Assembly (NCBI GenBank): GCA_036496605.1
Contig: DASXKV010000014.1
Location: 1-64,000, forward strand
Reading direction: 5' to 3'
From: Gemmatimonadaceae bacterium
GTDB taxonomy: Bacteria > Gemmatimonadota > Gemmatimonadetes > Gemmatimonadales > Gemmatimonadaceae
DNA: 64,000 nt
Below, piece by piece: positions 17,951-28,609 of this stretch. The position numbers and the translations under genes are program-made. The notes under the pieces were generated by a model. The model was not told where the DNA came from. It ran no database searches and worked only from the letters and a program-made list of their open reading frames with translations. Every line of letters starts with the position of its first letter. Position 1 is the stretch's first letter.

Positions 17951-19617
17951 GCCTGGTCCAGCTGCGCGGGCAGAACGAATGCGCCAAGGTGTGGTCCCGG
18001 ATTCTGTAAGGCGGCGTCCAGCGCCATCGCGACGAGCTCACGCGTCTCTTCGGGCGCCACGATCGCATCGACAAATCCGCGCGCGGCTGCATAACGAGCA
18101 TCCAATTGATGCTCGTAGTCTTCGCGCATCTCTTCGACCGCCTCGACGACGCCCGGAGCGAGCGCCTTGCCTTTCTTCTTCGCCTCTTCGATCGCCGGAC
18201 CGTGTACTGCCTGGATCGCCGACTCTCCCTCCATGACGCCCATCCTCCCTGTCGGCCAACTGAAGATGAAATCGGGATCGAAGCCTTGCCCGGCCATCGC
18301 ATAGTAGCCGGCGCCGGACGCGTGATTCACGGTGAGCACGAGCTTGGGGACGCGCGCGGTCGCCATGGCTTCGACGAAGCGCGCTCCGGCGCGAATGATC
18401 CCTTCGTGCTCCGCCTCGGGCCCGACCATGAATCCTGAAACGTCCTGGACGAAGAGGATTGGAATCCGCTGCCGATCGCAGCGCTCAATGAAGAACGCGA
18501 CCTTTTCCGCGCTCTCGGCGTAGAGAATTCCACCGAATCGCGGCTTCTCGCCGGGTCGACCCTTGATCAAGCCGCGTTGATTGGCGATCAACCCGACGCC
18601 GATCCCGCGAATGTGAACGTCGCCGCAGATGATCTCCTTCGCGAGCCGCGGCTGGAATTCGTCGATCGCTCCATCGTCGACGAGCGCACGAATCACCTCG
18701 TGCATGTCGTAGGACATCCGGTGATCGGTGGGCAGCACGTCGTATAGCTGCGTACCGTCCGGCTCGGCTCCGCTCGATGCCGAATGACGCGTCTGCTGCG
18801 GCAACATCGCGACGAGCTCGCGGAGTTTTGTCAGGCACGCCGCATCGTCGTCCACCGCGTAATGGGCGACGCCGCTCGTCTCCGTGTGCGTCGCCGCGCC
18901 GCCTAACGTCTCGGCGTCAATCGTCTGACCCGTCGCGCCCTTGACGAGATTCGGCCCGCCGAGTCCCATGAACGACGTGCCCTTCACCATCACGATGAGG
19001 TCGGACAGCGCCGGCAGGTACGCTCCACCAGCGATGCACGGCCCCATGACGGCGGCGATCTGCGGAATGCGCAGATATCGTCGCATGATCGAGTTGTAGT
19101 AGAAGAGGCGCGCCGCGCCGTACTGACCGGGGAATACGCCGCCCTGATACGGCAAGTTCACGCCGGCGGAGTCGACGAGATAGATGATCGGAATGCGGCA
19201 TCGCATGGCCAGTTCCTGCGCGCGCAGCATCTTCTTGATCGTCTCGGGCCACCAGGAACCGGCCTTCACGGTCGCATCGTTCGCCACGACGACGACGCTG
19301 CGCCCCTCCACGATGCCGATGCCGGTGACGACGCCGGCGGCGGGCGCCTGTCCATCGTACTCGTCATAGGCCACGAGCAACCCAATCTCGACGAAGCGCG
19401 AACCTGGGTCGCAGAGGCCGGCAATTCGTTCGCGAGCGGTGAGCTTGCCCTGCTTGTGCTGCTTCGCGATGCGATCGGGGCCGCCACCGTGCCGAAGCTG
19501 GTCCTCGAGCGCCCGAACGGCAGCCACGAGGTCGCGCAGCCGTGAGTGTCCACCCTCGGTCTTCCGTGCGGTTCCGCCCGCGGTGCCGCCGGCTCCTCTG
19601 CCCGCCGTGCCTGTCAC
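17947..19617 (-). CDS. Acyl-CoA carboxylase carboxyltransferase (beta) subunit
   Basis: A 556-residue biotin-dependent carboxyltransferase. The two crotonase-fold halves are visible: N-half with the acyl-CoA loop [16 protein letters not shown] and [15 protein letters not shown]-half with [24 protein letters not shown] and [16 protein letters not shown], where biotin and the second oxyanion hole sit. Layout is closest to methylcrotonyl-, geranyl- or propionyl-CoA carboxylase beta chains; the substrate cannot be fixed from sequence alone. No biotin carboxylase (alpha) gene is in the window, so it must lie elsewhere. GTG start overlapping the upstream stop (GTGA); an Ala/Gly-rich, probably disordered N-terminus of ~25 residues. 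Confidence 0.92.
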   Translation of the reverse strand: MTGTAGRGAGGTAGGTARKTEGGHSRLRDLVAAVRALEDQLRHGGGPDRIAKQHKQGKLTARERIAGLCDPGSRFVEIGLLVAYDEYDGQAPAAGVVTGIGIVEGRSVVVVANDATVKAGSWWPETIKKMLRAQELAMRCRIPIIYLVDSAGVNLPYQGGVFPGQYGAARLFYYNSIMRRYLRIPQIAAVMGPCIAGGAYLPALSDLIVMVKGTSFMGLGGPNLVKGATGQTIDAETLGGAATHTETSGVAHYAVDDDAACLTKLRELVAMLPQQTRHSASSGAEPDGTQLYDVLPTDHRMSYDMHEVIRALVDDGAIDEFQPRLAKEIICGDVHIRGIGVGLIANQRGLIKGRPGEKPRFGGILYAESAEKVAFFIERCDRQRIPILFVQDVSGFMVGPEAEHEGIIRAGARFVEAMATARVPKLVLTVNHASGAGYYAMAGQGFDPDFIFSWPTGRMGVMEGESAIQAVHGPAIEEAKKKGKALAPGVVEAVEEMREDYEHQLDARYAAARGFVDAIVAPEETRELVAMALDAALQNPGPHLGAFVLPAQLDQA

Positions 19618-20024
19618 GCTTCCTGGCGTTGTCGCTCCGCGAACCAGCCGCGAATGTAGTCGATCAACTCACTCGTCGGCGTCCCTGGCCCGAAGAGCTT
19701 CCCGATGCCGCCCTGCCGAAGCTGCTCCATGTCCTCGCGCGGGATGATGCCGCCGCCGGTGATGAGTATATCATCACGTCCTTGCTCGGCGAGCAGATCC
19801 CGGACCCGCGGAAAGAGCGTCATGTGGGCACCGCTCAACACCGAGAGGCCGACGACGTCGACGTCCTCCTGAATTGCCGCGCTGGCGATCATCTCCGGTG
19901 TCTGGTGCAGCCCGGTATAGATGACTTCCATGCCCGCGTCACGCAGAGCAGCGGCGACGACCTTCGCACCACGGTCGTGACCGTCGAGACCTGGTTTTGC
20001 GACGAGAACACGTATCGGACGCAT
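19614..20024 (-). CDS. icmB: Cobalamin-binding small subunit of acyl-CoA mutase (IcmB type)
   Basis: A 136-residue Rossmann-like B12-binding domain. The DxHxxG motif is intact as LDGHDRG (His16 ligates cobalt in base-off/His-on cobalamin), followed by GLSVLSGAH and ITGGGIIP, which bind the nucleotide tail. The length equals that of IcmB, the free small subunit of isobutyryl-CoA mutase; in most methylmalonyl-CoA mutases this domain is fused to the large chain. Its partner is the large subunit encoded just upstream, with one methyltransferase gene between. The subunit name follows the residues seen in that partner. Confidence 0.88.
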   Translation of the reverse strand: MRPIRVLVAKPGLDGHDRGAKVVAAALRDAGMEVIYTGLHQTPEMIASAAIQEDVDVVGLSVLSGAHMTLFPRVRDLLAEQGRDDILITGGGIIPREDMEQLRQGGIGKLFGPGTPTSELIDYIRGWFAERQRQEA

Positions 20025-20065
20025 GTGATGGCGTTGAGTGGTTCGCGTAGAGCGCAGAAAAGAAG

Positions 20066-20944
20066 CTAGCGGCGCGGCTTGCGACCGGGCAACATGCGCA
20101 CGGCACGCGGCTTCCTCGCAACGAGGAGCATCTCCGTCGAGTGACGGGTGAGTGGTCGATCTCGCCAGCCATCATACGCTTCCTCGACGATGAGACCCGC
20201 CACCGCGCAGAGTTCGGCGAGCCGCGTCGCGGTGTAGAGACGAATGTGATGCTCGCGCGTGCCCGAGCCACCGGGACCGCTCCACCGAGAGTCGACGGTG
20301 AGAATGCCGGACAGCGGATCGAAGCGTCGGTCCTGGGCGTGCAGCGTTCCGTCTGACGTCTGCCACCAATCGCGCTCGAGGAAGCGCGCCATCACGCCGT
20401 CGCGGCTTCCACCGTGCCACACGAGTGTCCCACCCGGCACCAGCACTCGGGCGAACTCCACGAGGACCAGACGATCGTCGGCCGGGACGGCGAAGAAGCC
20501 AAATGAGGTAAAGAGATTCAGAACCGCATCGAAGCGACCTGTCCACTCGGAAGGGAGCTCACGCATGTCACCGCGATGATACTCGAGCGTCGGCCCCGTG
20601 CCCCGTTTCTTCGCGCGTTCGAGCAGCGTCGTCGAAAAATCGAGCCCATCGACGCGGAATCCTGCCTCTGCGAGCAAGTGACTGTGCCGTCCCTGGCCGC
20701 ACGGCACGTCGAGTACTCGCGATCCGGTGGGCAGGCCGAGCACCTCGATAACACGCGCGACTTCGCGCCGGTCGCGCTCGAGCGTGAACAGCGGTTCGTA
20801 TTCGCGCAGGTACTCGAGGTCGAAATACCGCGCCCACCACTCGCCTTGCGGAGGCGTCAGAAGAACACGGGCTCCCGATACGCGCCAAACACACTCTCGA
20901 GCGCGGCGCGGATCTCGTACAGCGTGCAGTAGCGTCGCGCGCAC
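20066..20944 (-). CDS. SAM-dependent methyltransferase (class I)
   Basis: Rossmann-fold methyltransferase with motif [13 protein letters not shown], motif II GLDFS, and a post-core [11 protein letters not shown]. The conserved lead-in [18 protein letters not shown] is typical of small-molecule methyltransferases. The start is uncertain. From the ATG used here the gene overlaps the mutase by 88 bases with an unconvincing N-terminus; a CTG at 20860-20858 would give a CTGA overlap with the mutase stop, mirroring the ATGA/GTGA junctions elsewhere, and a protein starting just before the conserved region. It lies between the two mutase subunit genes, so a role tied to acyl-CoA or cobalamin metabolism is possible but unproven. 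Confidence 0.8.
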   Translation of the reverse strand: MRATLLHAVRDPRRARECVWRVSGARVLLTPPQGEWWARYFDLEYLREYEPLFTLERDRREVARVIEVLGLPTGSRVLDVPCGQGRHSHLLAEAGFRVDGLDFSTTLLERAKKRGTGPTLEYHRGDMRELPSEWTGRFDAVLNLFTSFGFFAVPADDRLVLVEFARVLVPGGTLVWHGGSRDGVMARFLERDWWQTSDGTLHAQDRRFDPLSGILTVDSRWSGPGGSGTREHHIRLYTATRLAELCAVAGLIVEEAYDGWRDRPLTRHSTEMLLVARKPRAVRMLPGRKPRR

Positions 20945-22569
20945 TCGAGAATGTAGGGCATCGTGTTTTCGGCCGCCCCGGCTGCATTCCGCAGCGCGTC
21001 GAGTGCCTGACGACAGCCGGCGTCGTCTCGTTCGTTGCGTATCTTCGCGAGCCCGTCGCGTTGCAGTCTGTCGGCGTCCTCACCGACTTTGAGCAGCGGA
21101 ATGGTGAGCTCCGGTTCGTCAGTGACGAATTCGTTTACGCCGACGATGACGCGACGATGCTGTTCGATCTCCCACTGCTGCCGTGACGCCGACTCTGCGA
21201 TCTTCCGCTGGAACCAGCCCTGCTCCAACCCTCGCACCACGCCGCCAATTCGCTCGATCTCGCTGAAAAGTGCCTCGGCTTCCTGTTCGAGCTGATTGGT
21301 CAGTGACTCGAGATAGTAGGAGCCGCCAAGCGGATCGATGACGTTAGGCACACCGGTCTCGAACGCGAGGAGTTGTTGCGTTCGCAGCGCAACCTGAACT
21401 GCCTCCTCGCTCGGCAGCGCGAGCGTTTCGTCCATCGAGTTGGTGTGCAGAGACTGCGTGCCGCCGAGTACCGCCGCGAGCGCCTGGTAAGCGACGCGCA
21501 CGACGTTGTTCATTGGCTGCTGCGCGGTGAGCGTGACGCCCGCGGTCTGCGAATGGAAGCGCATCATCCACGAGCGCGGACTGCGTGCGCCATAGCGCGA
21601 TTTCATGTGCCGAGCCCAGATGCGGCGCGCGGCGCGGAGCTTCGCGATCTCCTCGAAGAAGTCGTTGTGAATGTCCCAGAAGAACGAGAGCCTCGGCGCG
21701 AATTGATCGACGTCGAGGCCCCTGGCGATACCACGCTCCACATAGGTGAAGCCATCCGCAAGGGTAAACGCGAGCTCTTGGGCCGCGGTCGCACCCGCCT
21801 CACGAATGTGGTAGCCGGAGATCGAGATCGTATTCCACTGCGGCGCGTTCTTCGCGCCCCACTCGAAGCAGTCGACGATCAGGCGCAGCGCGGGCTCGAT
21901 CGGGAAACACCAGGCGTGCTGCGCCATGTATTCTTTCAAAATGTCGTTCTGAATAGTGCCACGCAGGTTCTCCGCGGAGACTCCCTGTTTCTCTGCCGCG
22001 GCGATGTAAAACGCCCACAGAATGATCGCCGGCCCATTGATCGTCATCGACGTCGACACCTGATCCATGGGAATGCCGTCGAACAGCGTTTCCATGTCGG
22101 CGAGGCTCGAGATCGCGACGCCCGTCTTGCCCACTTCCCCTTCCGAGCGCGAATGATCGGAGTCGTAGCCCATCAACGTCGGAAAGTCGAAGGCAGTCGA
22201 GAGACCGGTTTGACCGTGTGCGAGCAAGAACTTGAAGCGCTCGTTCGTGTCTTTGGCGCTGCCGAATCCCGCGAACTGACGCATCGTCCAGAGCCGACCT
22301 CGATAGCCAGTCGGGTGGATGCCGCGCGTGTAGGGGTATTGACCCGGGACACTGATGTCTGTCGCCGTTTCTGGGGGCACGTCGAACGCGGTATAGAGCG
22401 GATCGACCTCGCGTTCGGAGTTCACGAAGCCGATGTCACGCAGCTCGCCTTCGGTGTAGCGACGTCGCCATTCGGCGACTTCAGCGCGCAGCCGTTCGAG
22501 CTCGCGGCGGCCGTCTCCATCGCCATCGCCGCCCAGCTTTCCTCCCCGCAGATCTCGCGTGGACGTCAT
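20857..22569 (-). CDS. icmA: Acyl-CoA mutase large subunit, isobutyryl-CoA mutase type
   Basis: A 570-residue TIM-barrel chain of an adenosylcobalamin-dependent mutase without its own B12 domain. Family motifs are clear ([46 protein letters not shown]). Two substrate-defining positions differ from methylmalonyl-CoA mutase: the Tyr89 equivalent is Phe99 (RQFAGF) and the Arg207 equivalent is Gln217 (YMAQHAW). Phe/Gln is the known pair of isobutyryl-CoA mutase, which interconverts isobutyryl- and n-butyryl-CoA. Subunit sizes match IcmA/IcmB. ATGA overlap with meaB upstream. Automated pipelines will probably call it methylmalonyl-CoA mutase. Confidence 0.88.
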   Translation of the reverse strand: MTSTRDLRGGKLGGDGDGDGRRELERLRAEVAEWRRRYTEGELRDIGFVNSEREVDPLYTAFDVPPETATDISVPGQYPYTRGIHPTGYRGRLWTMRQFAGFGSAKDTNERFKFLLAHGQTGLSTAFDFPTLMGYDSDHSRSEGEVGKTGVAISSLADMETLFDGIPMDQVSTSMTINGPAIILWAFYIAAAEKQGVSAENLRGTIQNDILKEYMAQHAWCFPIEPALRLIVDCFEWGAKNAPQWNTISISGYHIREAGATAAQELAFTLADGFTYVERGIARGLDVDQFAPRLSFFWDIHNDFFEEIAKLRAARRIWARHMKSRYGARSPRSWMMRFHSQTAGVTLTAQQPMNNVVRVAYQALAAVLGGTQSLHTNSMDETLALPSEEAVQVALRTQQLLAFETGVPNVIDPLGGSYYLESLTNQLEQEAEALFSEIERIGGVVRGLEQGWFQRKIAESASRQQWEIEQHRRVIVGVNEFVTDEPELTIPLLKVGEDADRLQRDGLAKIRNERDDAGCRQALDALRNAAGAAENTMPYILECARRYCTLYEIRAALESVFGAYREPVFF

Positions 22570-23681
22570 CGTGCTTTGCTCTCCGAGTTCGTCAGTAGGT
22601 TCGCGCTGCGGTCGAGCAGCTCGTCGGCGACGGCGAAGGGATTGGTTCGCCCGCTTTCCAGCTCCTCGAGACGCGCGTCGAGCCAATGGTTGGTAGCGTC
22701 GTCACTCCAGAGGCGACTTCGCACTTTGCTCTCCACCACTTCGACGACTCGAGCGCGAAGCCGGGCTCGGCGGCGCTCGCGAAGGAGGCCGCTGCGCTCA
22801 AGATAACCGAAGTGACGGTCGACCGCCTCGACGAGCTCCGCAACGCCTTCGCCCGTTGACGCTACGGTACGCAGTACCGGCGGTGTCCAGGACGCGCCGT
22901 CGTTCTGGGTCGCCTCTCGGGCGGCGCGAGCGGGATTCATCGCGAGCTTCTCGTCGCGCGTGAGCGGTCGGCGCAGATCAACCCCGTGATGCGCGGGGAC
23001 GTTCTTGAGTGTGTTGCCGCCACGCAGACCGAGCATCAGCTCGAGCTCGTGCCGGAGCCGGTCGGCGCCAGGACGATCTCCCTTATTGACCACGAAAATA
23101 TCGGCGATCTCCATCAGCCCGGCCTTGAGCGTCTGAATCGAGTCGCCGGATTCCGGCACGAGGACGACGACGCTGGAATCGGCTGTGCGTGCAATGTCCA
23201 GTTCACTCTGTCCGACACCGACCGTCTCGATGATAATTTGCTCAATACCGAACGCGTCGAGGACATCGGCAACTTCGCGCGTCGACGCGGCGAGCCCACC
23301 AAGCGAACCGCGCGTTGCCATCGATCGGATGAAGACACCGGGATCGAGCGCCACCGACTCCATCCGAATGCGATCGCCGAGGAGGGCGCCGCCCGTGAAT
23401 GGTGAAGTTGGGTCGACGGCGACGACGCCGACCGACTGCCCTGCGACGCGATATGCCGCGACGACTGCGGTCGTGAGCGTGCTCTTGCCTGCGCCCGGCG
23501 GTCCCGTGATCCCGATCCGGCGCGCCCGCCCGAGCCGCGAATGGAAGCTTGCGAGCAACCTCTCGAAGCCACGTCGATGGTTCTCGACGATACTCACGGC
23601 GCGCGCCAACGCGGCTTTCTTGCCGGCATCAAAATCGGCGAGAAGATCGTTGTGCATCGGGGCCGACGCGGACGCAGTCAC
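22566..23681 (-). CDS. meaB: MeaB/ArgK family GTPase, mutase chaperone
   Basis: A G-protein chaperone that guards loading and repair of adenosylcobalamin in acyl-CoA mutases. The 371 residues contain Walker [10 protein letters not shown] (about 60-68), [20 protein letters not shown] (switch region), ETVGVGQSE and NKGDRPGAD (base recognition). The C-terminal helical dimerisation arm is present. GTG start overlapping the upstream corC-like stop (GTGA), and an ATGA overlap with the mutase large subunit, the expected partner. An in-frame ATG at codon 9 is an alternative start. Confidence 0.95.
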   Translation of the reverse strand: MTASASAPMHNDLLADFDAGKKAALARAVSIVENHRRGFERLLASFHSRLGRARRIGITGPPGAGKSTLTTAVVAAYRVAGQSVGVVAVDPTSPFTGGALLGDRIRMESVALDPGVFIRSMATRGSLGGLAASTREVADVLDAFGIEQIIIETVGVGQSELDIARTADSSVVVLVPESGDSIQTLKAGLMEIADIFVVNKGDRPGADRLRHELELMLGLRGGNTLKNVPAHHGVDLRRPLTRDEKLAMNPARAAREATQNDGASWTPPVLRTVASTGEGVAELVEAVDRHFGYLERSGLLRERRRARLRARVVEVVESKVRSRLWSDDATNHWLDARLEELESGRTNPFAVADELLDRSANLLTNSESKAR

Positions 23682-24679
23682 GGCTTGGCCCGCGACGCGC
23701 TCTGGGCGCGACTGGCGTCGGGCTCGTCGTGTTCGTCGCGAATGTCGCCGACCAGTTCCTCGAGCAGATCCTCCAGCGAGACGAGACCCACCGTCGCGCC
23801 ATTCGGATCACGCACGACCGCGAGGTGCCGTCGCTCGCGCAGCATTCGGAAAAGGAGTTCGTTGCAGTGCGCCTCGGGGGTTGCCATCGCGACCGGCCGC
23901 AACGGGGGGAATTTCTCGGCGCCCGCTTTCAACACGTCGAACGCGTGTACCATTCCCCGCACGTCGTCGAGCGAGCCGTGATAGATCGGAACGCGACTGT
24001 AGTTCGATTGGGCGATGCGCAACGCGAGTGTGCGAGCTTCGAGCGCGTCGTCCAGTGCGAAGATGTCGGCGCGAGACGTCATCACGTTGCGAACGAGCTT
24101 CGCGCCAAACTCCACCACGCCACTGATGATCGCAATCTCCTCGCGCTCTCCTACACCTTCGAGCTCGCCTTCGCGCAACAGATCGTGCAGCACCTCGCGT
24201 TCGACATCGACCGAAGCCCGGCCCCGCTGACGCTCGAACGGCGCGGCAGCGCGCCGCCCGAGTCCGACGATTGGCGTTACGAGCAGCTCGACGACGCGGA
24301 GAACGGGCACGACAACCGGCACGAGATAGGTTGGCCATTGGCGCGCCACGGCGCGCGCGAACACCTGGCCCGCCAGTACGACCAGGACGACGAACAGCGC
24401 GACGTCGGCGATGAGCTGGGGTCCGGTGTGCTTGAGCCCGAGCATGATACCCGAGATCACGAGCGTGAGCGCCACTCCCGTGCTGGACCCAATCAGCAAA
24501 CGATGCGGGCGCTCGAGGTATGTCACCGCCGCCGCCGATCCGCGCAGCCGCTGTTCCGTCCAGTGGCGAAGCCAGATGCGACTCACGGAGCGCACGGCCA
24601 TCGCGCCTGCAGTGAGCCAGCCGACGACGAGCAGGGCCACCACGAATACATATGGCCGGTCGAGGAGATCCAGGTTCAT
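23678..24679 (-). CDS. CBS-pair membrane protein, CorC/CNNM-like, truncated type
   Basis: A 333-residue membrane protein: an N-terminal membrane segment, two more hydrophobic segments (about 60-80 and 90-130), then a CBS-domain pair (VRNVMTSRADIFALDD to LVSLEDLLEELVGDI). The protein ends soon after, lacking the C-terminal CorC_HlyC domain found in its upstream neighbour. Family members are linked to divalent cation (Mg/Co) export or its regulation. Two related genes in tandem suggest a heteromeric pair. Transport itself is not shown by sequence. Confidence 0.8.
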   Translation of the reverse strand: MNLDLLDRPYVFVVALLVVGWLTAGAMAVRSVSRIWLRHWTEQRLRGSAAAVTYLERPHRLLIGSSTGVALTLVISGIMLGLKHTGPQLIADVALFVVLVVLAGQVFARAVARQWPTYLVPVVVPVLRVVELLVTPIVGLGRRAAAPFERQRGRASVDVEREVLHDLLREGELEGVGEREEIAIISGVVEFGAKLVRNVMTSRADIFALDDALEARTLALRIAQSNYSRVPIYHGSLDDVRGMVHAFDVLKAGAEKFPPLRPVAMATPEAHCNELLFRMLRERRHLAVVRDPNGATVGLVSLEDLLEELVGDIRDEHDEPDASRAQSASRAKP

Positions 24680-25917
24680 CGAGGACCTCCCGCCGTCAAC
24701 GCGGGCTGCAGACGCTCGAGGTACACCCGCTCGACACGTCGCCGCCTAACGCGTTCGACGACGAGCCGGACGCCGGCGCGTGTCAGCGTCTCGCCCGCGT
24801 GAGGAACGCGGCCGAAGAGCGCGTACACGAGGCCACCGACGGTCGTTACATCGTCGACACCGAAATCGACGCCCATCAACTCGCGCAGCTCATCGACCGG
24901 CAGGCGTCCCGCCACCCAGAAGCGTGTTGCGCCCTCACGTTCGACGTCCGGCTCCTCGACGTCGTATTCGTCACGGATCTCACCGACGATCTCCTCGAGA
25001 ACGTCCTCGATCGTCACGAGTCCTGCCGTTCCTCCATATTCGTCGCTTACGATTGCGATGTGCGTTCGGCTGTCCTTGAAATCACGCAGCTGCGCGTCGA
25101 TCGTCTTCGTGGTCGGAATGAACACGGCGCCGCGCACCAGCCGTAGCCATCCTCCCTTTGGCTCGTCGGCCGCGACGATAGCGCCCAGCAGGTCCTTGGC
25201 GTACAGAATGCCGATGACGTTGTCGAGCGTGTCGTCGTACACCGGAAATCGCGCGTGCTCGGAGCTGCGCACGCGGTCCAGTACTTCGGACCACGGCGTC
25301 GTCGCGGCAACGCCGACGATGTCGACGCGCGGCACCATGATTTCGCGCACTTCCGTATCGCCCAACGAGAAAACGCCATGCAGGAGCTCCTCTTCGGCGC
25401 TGGAGACGTCGGCTTCCGCCGCCACGACCTCACGGAAGCGCTCTGCGCTGTGCTCTTCCTCCGTCGAGCCCTCGGTCGCGGGAAGAACGCGCTGCAGCGA
25501 CCGCTCGAGCACCGCACCGAGGGCAACGATCGGCCGCAACAGCACGGTGGTGACGCGCACGAAATCACGCAGCGCATCGAATGCGCGGCTGCCGAGGCCA
25601 TAGCCGATGGAGCGCGCCATCCCCTCCGTGAGGGCGACGAGGACAAGGCCGAGTGCGACGGCCACCATCGCACGCGTCCCGAAAGACCAACCCGCGAACA
25701 CAAGCCCCTGGGCGATTGCCGCACCAGCGGCGACGTGCGCCAGTACTCGAAGAGCGGACAGCGCGCGATGTGCACGTTCGCGCTCGTGAATCGCTCCGCC
25801 AGGATGCTCCGACGGAGACGCCGCGGGATCGAACGCGAGCAGTGCTCCGTCGGCGACAGAGCACGCCGCAGCAACGAGCGCGGCGATGGCGCAGAGTAGC
25901 CAGGCCGTGAGCGTCAC
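24676..25917 (-). CDS. CorC/HlyC family protein (DUF21-like, CBS pair, CorC_HlyC domain)
   Basis: A 413-residue protein starting from a GTG that forms a GTGA overlap with ybeY (VTLTAWLLCAIAALVAAAC). Hydrophobic segments occupy the first ~130 residues. The CBS pair follows (VREIMVPRVDIVGVAATT, then YGGTAGLVTIEDVLEEIVGEI), and the C-terminal CorC_HlyC domain (RFWVAGRLPVDELRELMGV to the end). These proteins take part in Mg/Co efflux or membrane stress tolerance. The placement after phoH-pgpH-ybeY is a conserved order in many bacteria. The AAAC near the N-terminus could mimic a lipobox but probably belongs to a membrane segment. Confidence 0.88.
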   Translation of the reverse strand: MTLTAWLLCAIAALVAAACSVADGALLAFDPAASPSEHPGGAIHERERAHRALSALRVLAHVAAGAAIAQGLVFAGWSFGTRAMVAVALGLVLVALTEGMARSIGYGLGSRAFDALRDFVRVTTVLLRPIVALGAVLERSLQRVLPATEGSTEEEHSAERFREVVAAEADVSSAEEELLHGVFSLGDTEVREIMVPRVDIVGVAATTPWSEVLDRVRSSEHARFPVYDDTLDNVIGILYAKDLLGAIVAADEPKGGWLRLVRGAVFIPTTKTIDAQLRDFKDSRTHIAIVSDEYGGTAGLVTIEDVLEEIVGEIRDEYDVEEPDVEREGATRFWVAGRLPVDELRELMGVDFGVDDVTTVGGLVYALFGRVPHAGETLTRAGVRLVVERVRRRRVERVYLERLQPALTAGGPR

Positions 25918-26405
25918 GCGGCGGACCTCGCGCGTCGAGTCCCGCGCGATCGGCGTCGCGGAGTTCGGATCACCGATGCCACCAGTTGCTCCTGCCGCCG
26001 CCACATGGGCGAAGCGGCACGATCCCGTCCTTCCGGATGATCGTGGCCTAACACGTGGAGCACGCCGTGGACGACGAGTCGCGTCAGCTCTTCGCGAAGC
26101 GTTACGCCGTTTGTCTCGGCGTTTCGCCGCGCGACGCTCGGCGCGATATAGATGTCACCAACGAGCCGAGCGCCTGGGACCTCGGGAGCGAGAGTGAAGG
26201 AGATCACGTCCGTGCTACCGCGGTGGCCGAGATGGCGCCGATTCAATGCCGCAATCCGGCGACTGGTGACGAAGCTGATCGACACGTGCGACGGGGGCCG
26301 CCGTCCCCCTTCGGCCCGCAGCACGGCGCGCGCAATCGAGGCGACTTGCCGGCGCGCGAGCGGCACGCGAACGCCGTCGTCGTCGATGACTACGACGTGG
26401 CTCAT
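25914..26405 (-). CDS. ybeY: Endoribonuclease YbeY (16S rRNA maturation)
   Basis: A 163-residue zinc-dependent endoribonuclease acting in 16S rRNA 3'-end maturation and 70S quality control. The metal motif HGVLHVLGHDH supplies three histidines; upstream are the family segments LNRRHLGHRGSTDVISF and LVGDIYIA. A basic Arg-rich C-terminal tail of ~25 residues (PRRRSRGTRRAR) is longer than usual and could bind RNA. It is coupled by four-base overlaps to pgpH before and to the corC gene after, the typical genomic position. Confidence 0.95.
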   Translation of the reverse strand: MSHVVVIDDDGVRVPLARRQVASIARAVLRAEGGRRPPSHVSISFVTSRRIAALNRRHLGHRGSTDVISFTLAPEVPGARLVGDIYIAPSVARRNAETNGVTLREELTRLVVHGVLHVLGHDHPEGRDRAASPMWRRQEQLVASVIRTPRRRSRGTRRARSAA

Positions 26406-28609
26406 ACCGAGGCGAACTCGGACGTCACACCGCCGCTCGACGCAGGGTAGTCGATGCGGTTGTGGTACATGCCGGTCAGCACGCGAGTGAACTCGTCCTT
26501 GATGATGTCGAGCTGCTTGAGCGTGAGCGGCGCGTCCCGTAACTGTCCCTGTTCGATGCGTTGCCGAACGATGTGATCGACGACATCGCGAATCTTCTCC
26601 TGCGTCGGCTCGCCGAGTACGCGCGTCGATGCTTCGACGCCATCGGCGAGCATAACGACGGCGGTCTCCGCCGTCTGCGGGAGCGGTCCCGGATAGGAAT
26701 ACTCGACGAGATCGGGCACCGTGCCGTCCTTCTCTTTCGCTTTTTCAAGGAAGAAGGAGATCGCCCCCGTGCCATGGTGCTCTTTGATGAAGGCGCGGAG
26801 AGCGCGTGGGAGCTTGTGTTCCTCGGCGAGCTCGAGTCCCTCGCGGACGTGATTGCGAATGATCTGCGCGCTCGTACCGGGCTTGAGTGCGTCGTGCGGG
26901 TTACGACCCTTGGCCTGGTTCTCCACGAAGTACTGCGGCTTGGCGATCTTACCGATGTCGTGGTAGTACGCACCCACGCGCGCGAGGAGCGCGTTGGCGC
27001 CGATCGCTCGACAGGCAGCCTCGGCCAGATTGGCAATCGCGATCGTATGCGCGTACGTCCCCGGCGCCTCGAGGCTGAGGCGCTGCATCAGTGGCCGATT
27101 GAGGTCGGACCACTCGAGCAGCGTGAGGTCGGTCTCGATGCCGGTGAACGACTCCGCCATCGGGAGCAGGAGCAGCGCCAGCAACACCGACACGATGGCG
27201 TTCAACGCCCCATAGCCCGCGGAGATGAAGATATCGTGACCCGGGAGATCGAGCGTCAAGCCGATCGCAATCGCTGTCGTTAGGTACGCCGCGGCAATGG
27301 CGAGAATCCACCGATAAGTCTGGTTGCGTCGATTCACGACGCGTACCGTAAATGCGGCGACCGCGCCACCGACGAGGTTGATGAACAGGGCGTTGGTACC
27401 GCGAAACACGCTCTGTCCGCCGACAAGCATTGTGATCACCATCACCGCGATCATGCTGATGCGCTGATCGAAGAGCGCACTGAGCACCACGGCCGCGATC
27501 GTAACGGGTATCAGTTCCGGATGTACCGGTCGCGCATGTCCGATGATCGCCCCGCCGACGAGCACGATCACGATTGCCGCCGCGAACATCAGCAGCGATC
27601 GCAGGTCGTCGTACACCGCGGGCCTGAAGATCAGGATCGTTAGGCCGAGTAGTGAGATGATGAGCGCATTGAACATGATCGCGCCGATCGTCCGGCGCGC
27701 GCCGCGCTCGGTGGCCCGGCGGTGATCGACCGCGTCGTGGAGTGCGCGCAGTTTGTCGTGCTCCTCGCGCCCGACCACCTCGTTTGCGCCGATGATCTTC
27801 TCGCCAACGCGTACTTCGTACTTCGACGTAGGCACCGAGCGACGCATGTCGTCGCGCCGGAGCTCCGTCGCGGCCGCATCGGGGACGATGGTCGGGTGGA
27901 AGAACGCGCCGAGCAGCCGGAAGTAGATCCCGTCTCCCACCACCGAACCCGGGTCGGGATGGATGAGACGAGCGCGGCTGATGAGCATCGAGAACGTCTG
28001 GACGCTATCCGACGAAATACGCTTTTCGTCTTTGCCATTTCGCACGATCACGTCGCCACGCACGTTGTCGAGCGCGCCGCGCGAGGCGATCCCCGACCCA
28101 AGCCAGCGATCGAACACACGCTCCGCGGCGCTGAGCATCGCCGCGCGGCGCCGATCCTGGGCCAGGTATGCCGCCTCGGTCGGCGTCAGCGTGATCCCCT
28201 GCGACGCAGCTGCCTGCTGAATCCCGAGCACCGCGTTGCGTGGATCTACCGCCACGGCCGCCGCGTTCACCGCTTGCGCGAAGGCGGCAACCTGGTGCCG
28301 CGTCGAGTCGACGGCCGCGGGCACGTAATCAAACACCGGCTCGACCGTCGCCGCGGCGGCGTCCCGCTCCTTCAGCAGGTCGGCGTCGGTTTTGGGAACA
28401 CTAAACGCGAAGGGTGCGATGACATTGTCCGATGCCACCGAGCCGACCTCGTACACCGGGAAGTCGACGGCTGGCGACGCCGGAAAGAGCAGATACGTGA
28501 ACACGGCGAGCGCCAGCGCCAAGCCGACGCGCACGCCGTGGTCGCGCAGCCGGTTGCGACGAGGCGGAGCCTTCGCCGCGCTCGCTTCGCCCAGCTCTCC
28601 GGAGTTCAT
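26402..28609 (-). CDS. 7TM-HD cyclic-di-AMP phosphodiesterase, PgpH type
   Basis: A 735-residue membrane protein: one N-terminal membrane helix ([15 protein letters not shown]), a ~260-residue extracytoplasmic 7TMR-HDED domain ([17 protein letters not shown]), a seven-helix membrane block, and a cytoplasmic HD domain with [14 protein letters not shown] and the later histidines in [16 protein letters not shown] and KEHHGTGAI. In Listeria this family hydrolyses c-di-AMP to pApA. The phoH-pgpH-ybeY order supports the assignment. No c-di-AMP synthase is in the window. ATGA overlaps on both sides. Confidence 0.92.
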   Translation of the reverse strand: MNSGELGEASAAKAPPRRNRLRDHGVRVGLALALAVFTYLLFPASPAVDFPVYEVGSVASDNVIAPFAFSVPKTDADLLKERDAAAATVEPVFDYVPAAVDSTRHQVAAFAQAVNAAAVAVDPRNAVLGIQQAAASQGITLTPTEAAYLAQDRRRAAMLSAAERVFDRWLGSGIASRGALDNVRGDVIVRNGKDEKRISSDSVQTFSMLISRARLIHPDPGSVVGDGIYFRLLGAFFHPTIVPDAAATELRRDDMRRSVPTSKYEVRVGEKIIGANEVVGREEHDKLRALHDAVDHRRATERGARRTIGAIMFNALIISLLGLTILIFRPAVYDDLRSLLMFAAAIVIVLVGGAIIGHARPVHPELIPVTIAAVVLSALFDQRISMIAVMVITMLVGGQSVFRGTNALFINLVGGAVAAFTVRVVNRRNQTYRWILAIAAAYLTTAIAIGLTLDLPGHDIFISAGYGALNAIVSVLLALLLLPMAESFTGIETDLTLLEWSDLNRPLMQRLSLEAPGTYAHTIAIANLAEAACRAIGANALLARVGAYYHDIGKIAKPQYFVENQAKGRNPHDALKPGTSAQIIRNHVREGLELAEEHKLPRALRAFIKEHHGTGAISFFLEKAKEKDGTVPDLVEYSYPGPLPQTAETAVVMLADGVEASTRVLGEPTQEKIRDVVDHIVRQRIEQGQLRDAPLTLKQLDIIKDEFTRVLTGMYHNRIDYPASSGGVTSEFASV

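Noticed and set aside
20857-22569. Naming the mutase methylmalonyl-CoA mutase
   Set aside because: The Tyr/Arg pair needed for the substrate carboxylate is Phe/Gln here, which points to isobutyryl-CoA mutase.
21373-22806. 477-codon open frame opposite the mutase large subunit
   Set aside because: Same GC-driven shadow; the mutase and meaB frames explain the DNA fully.
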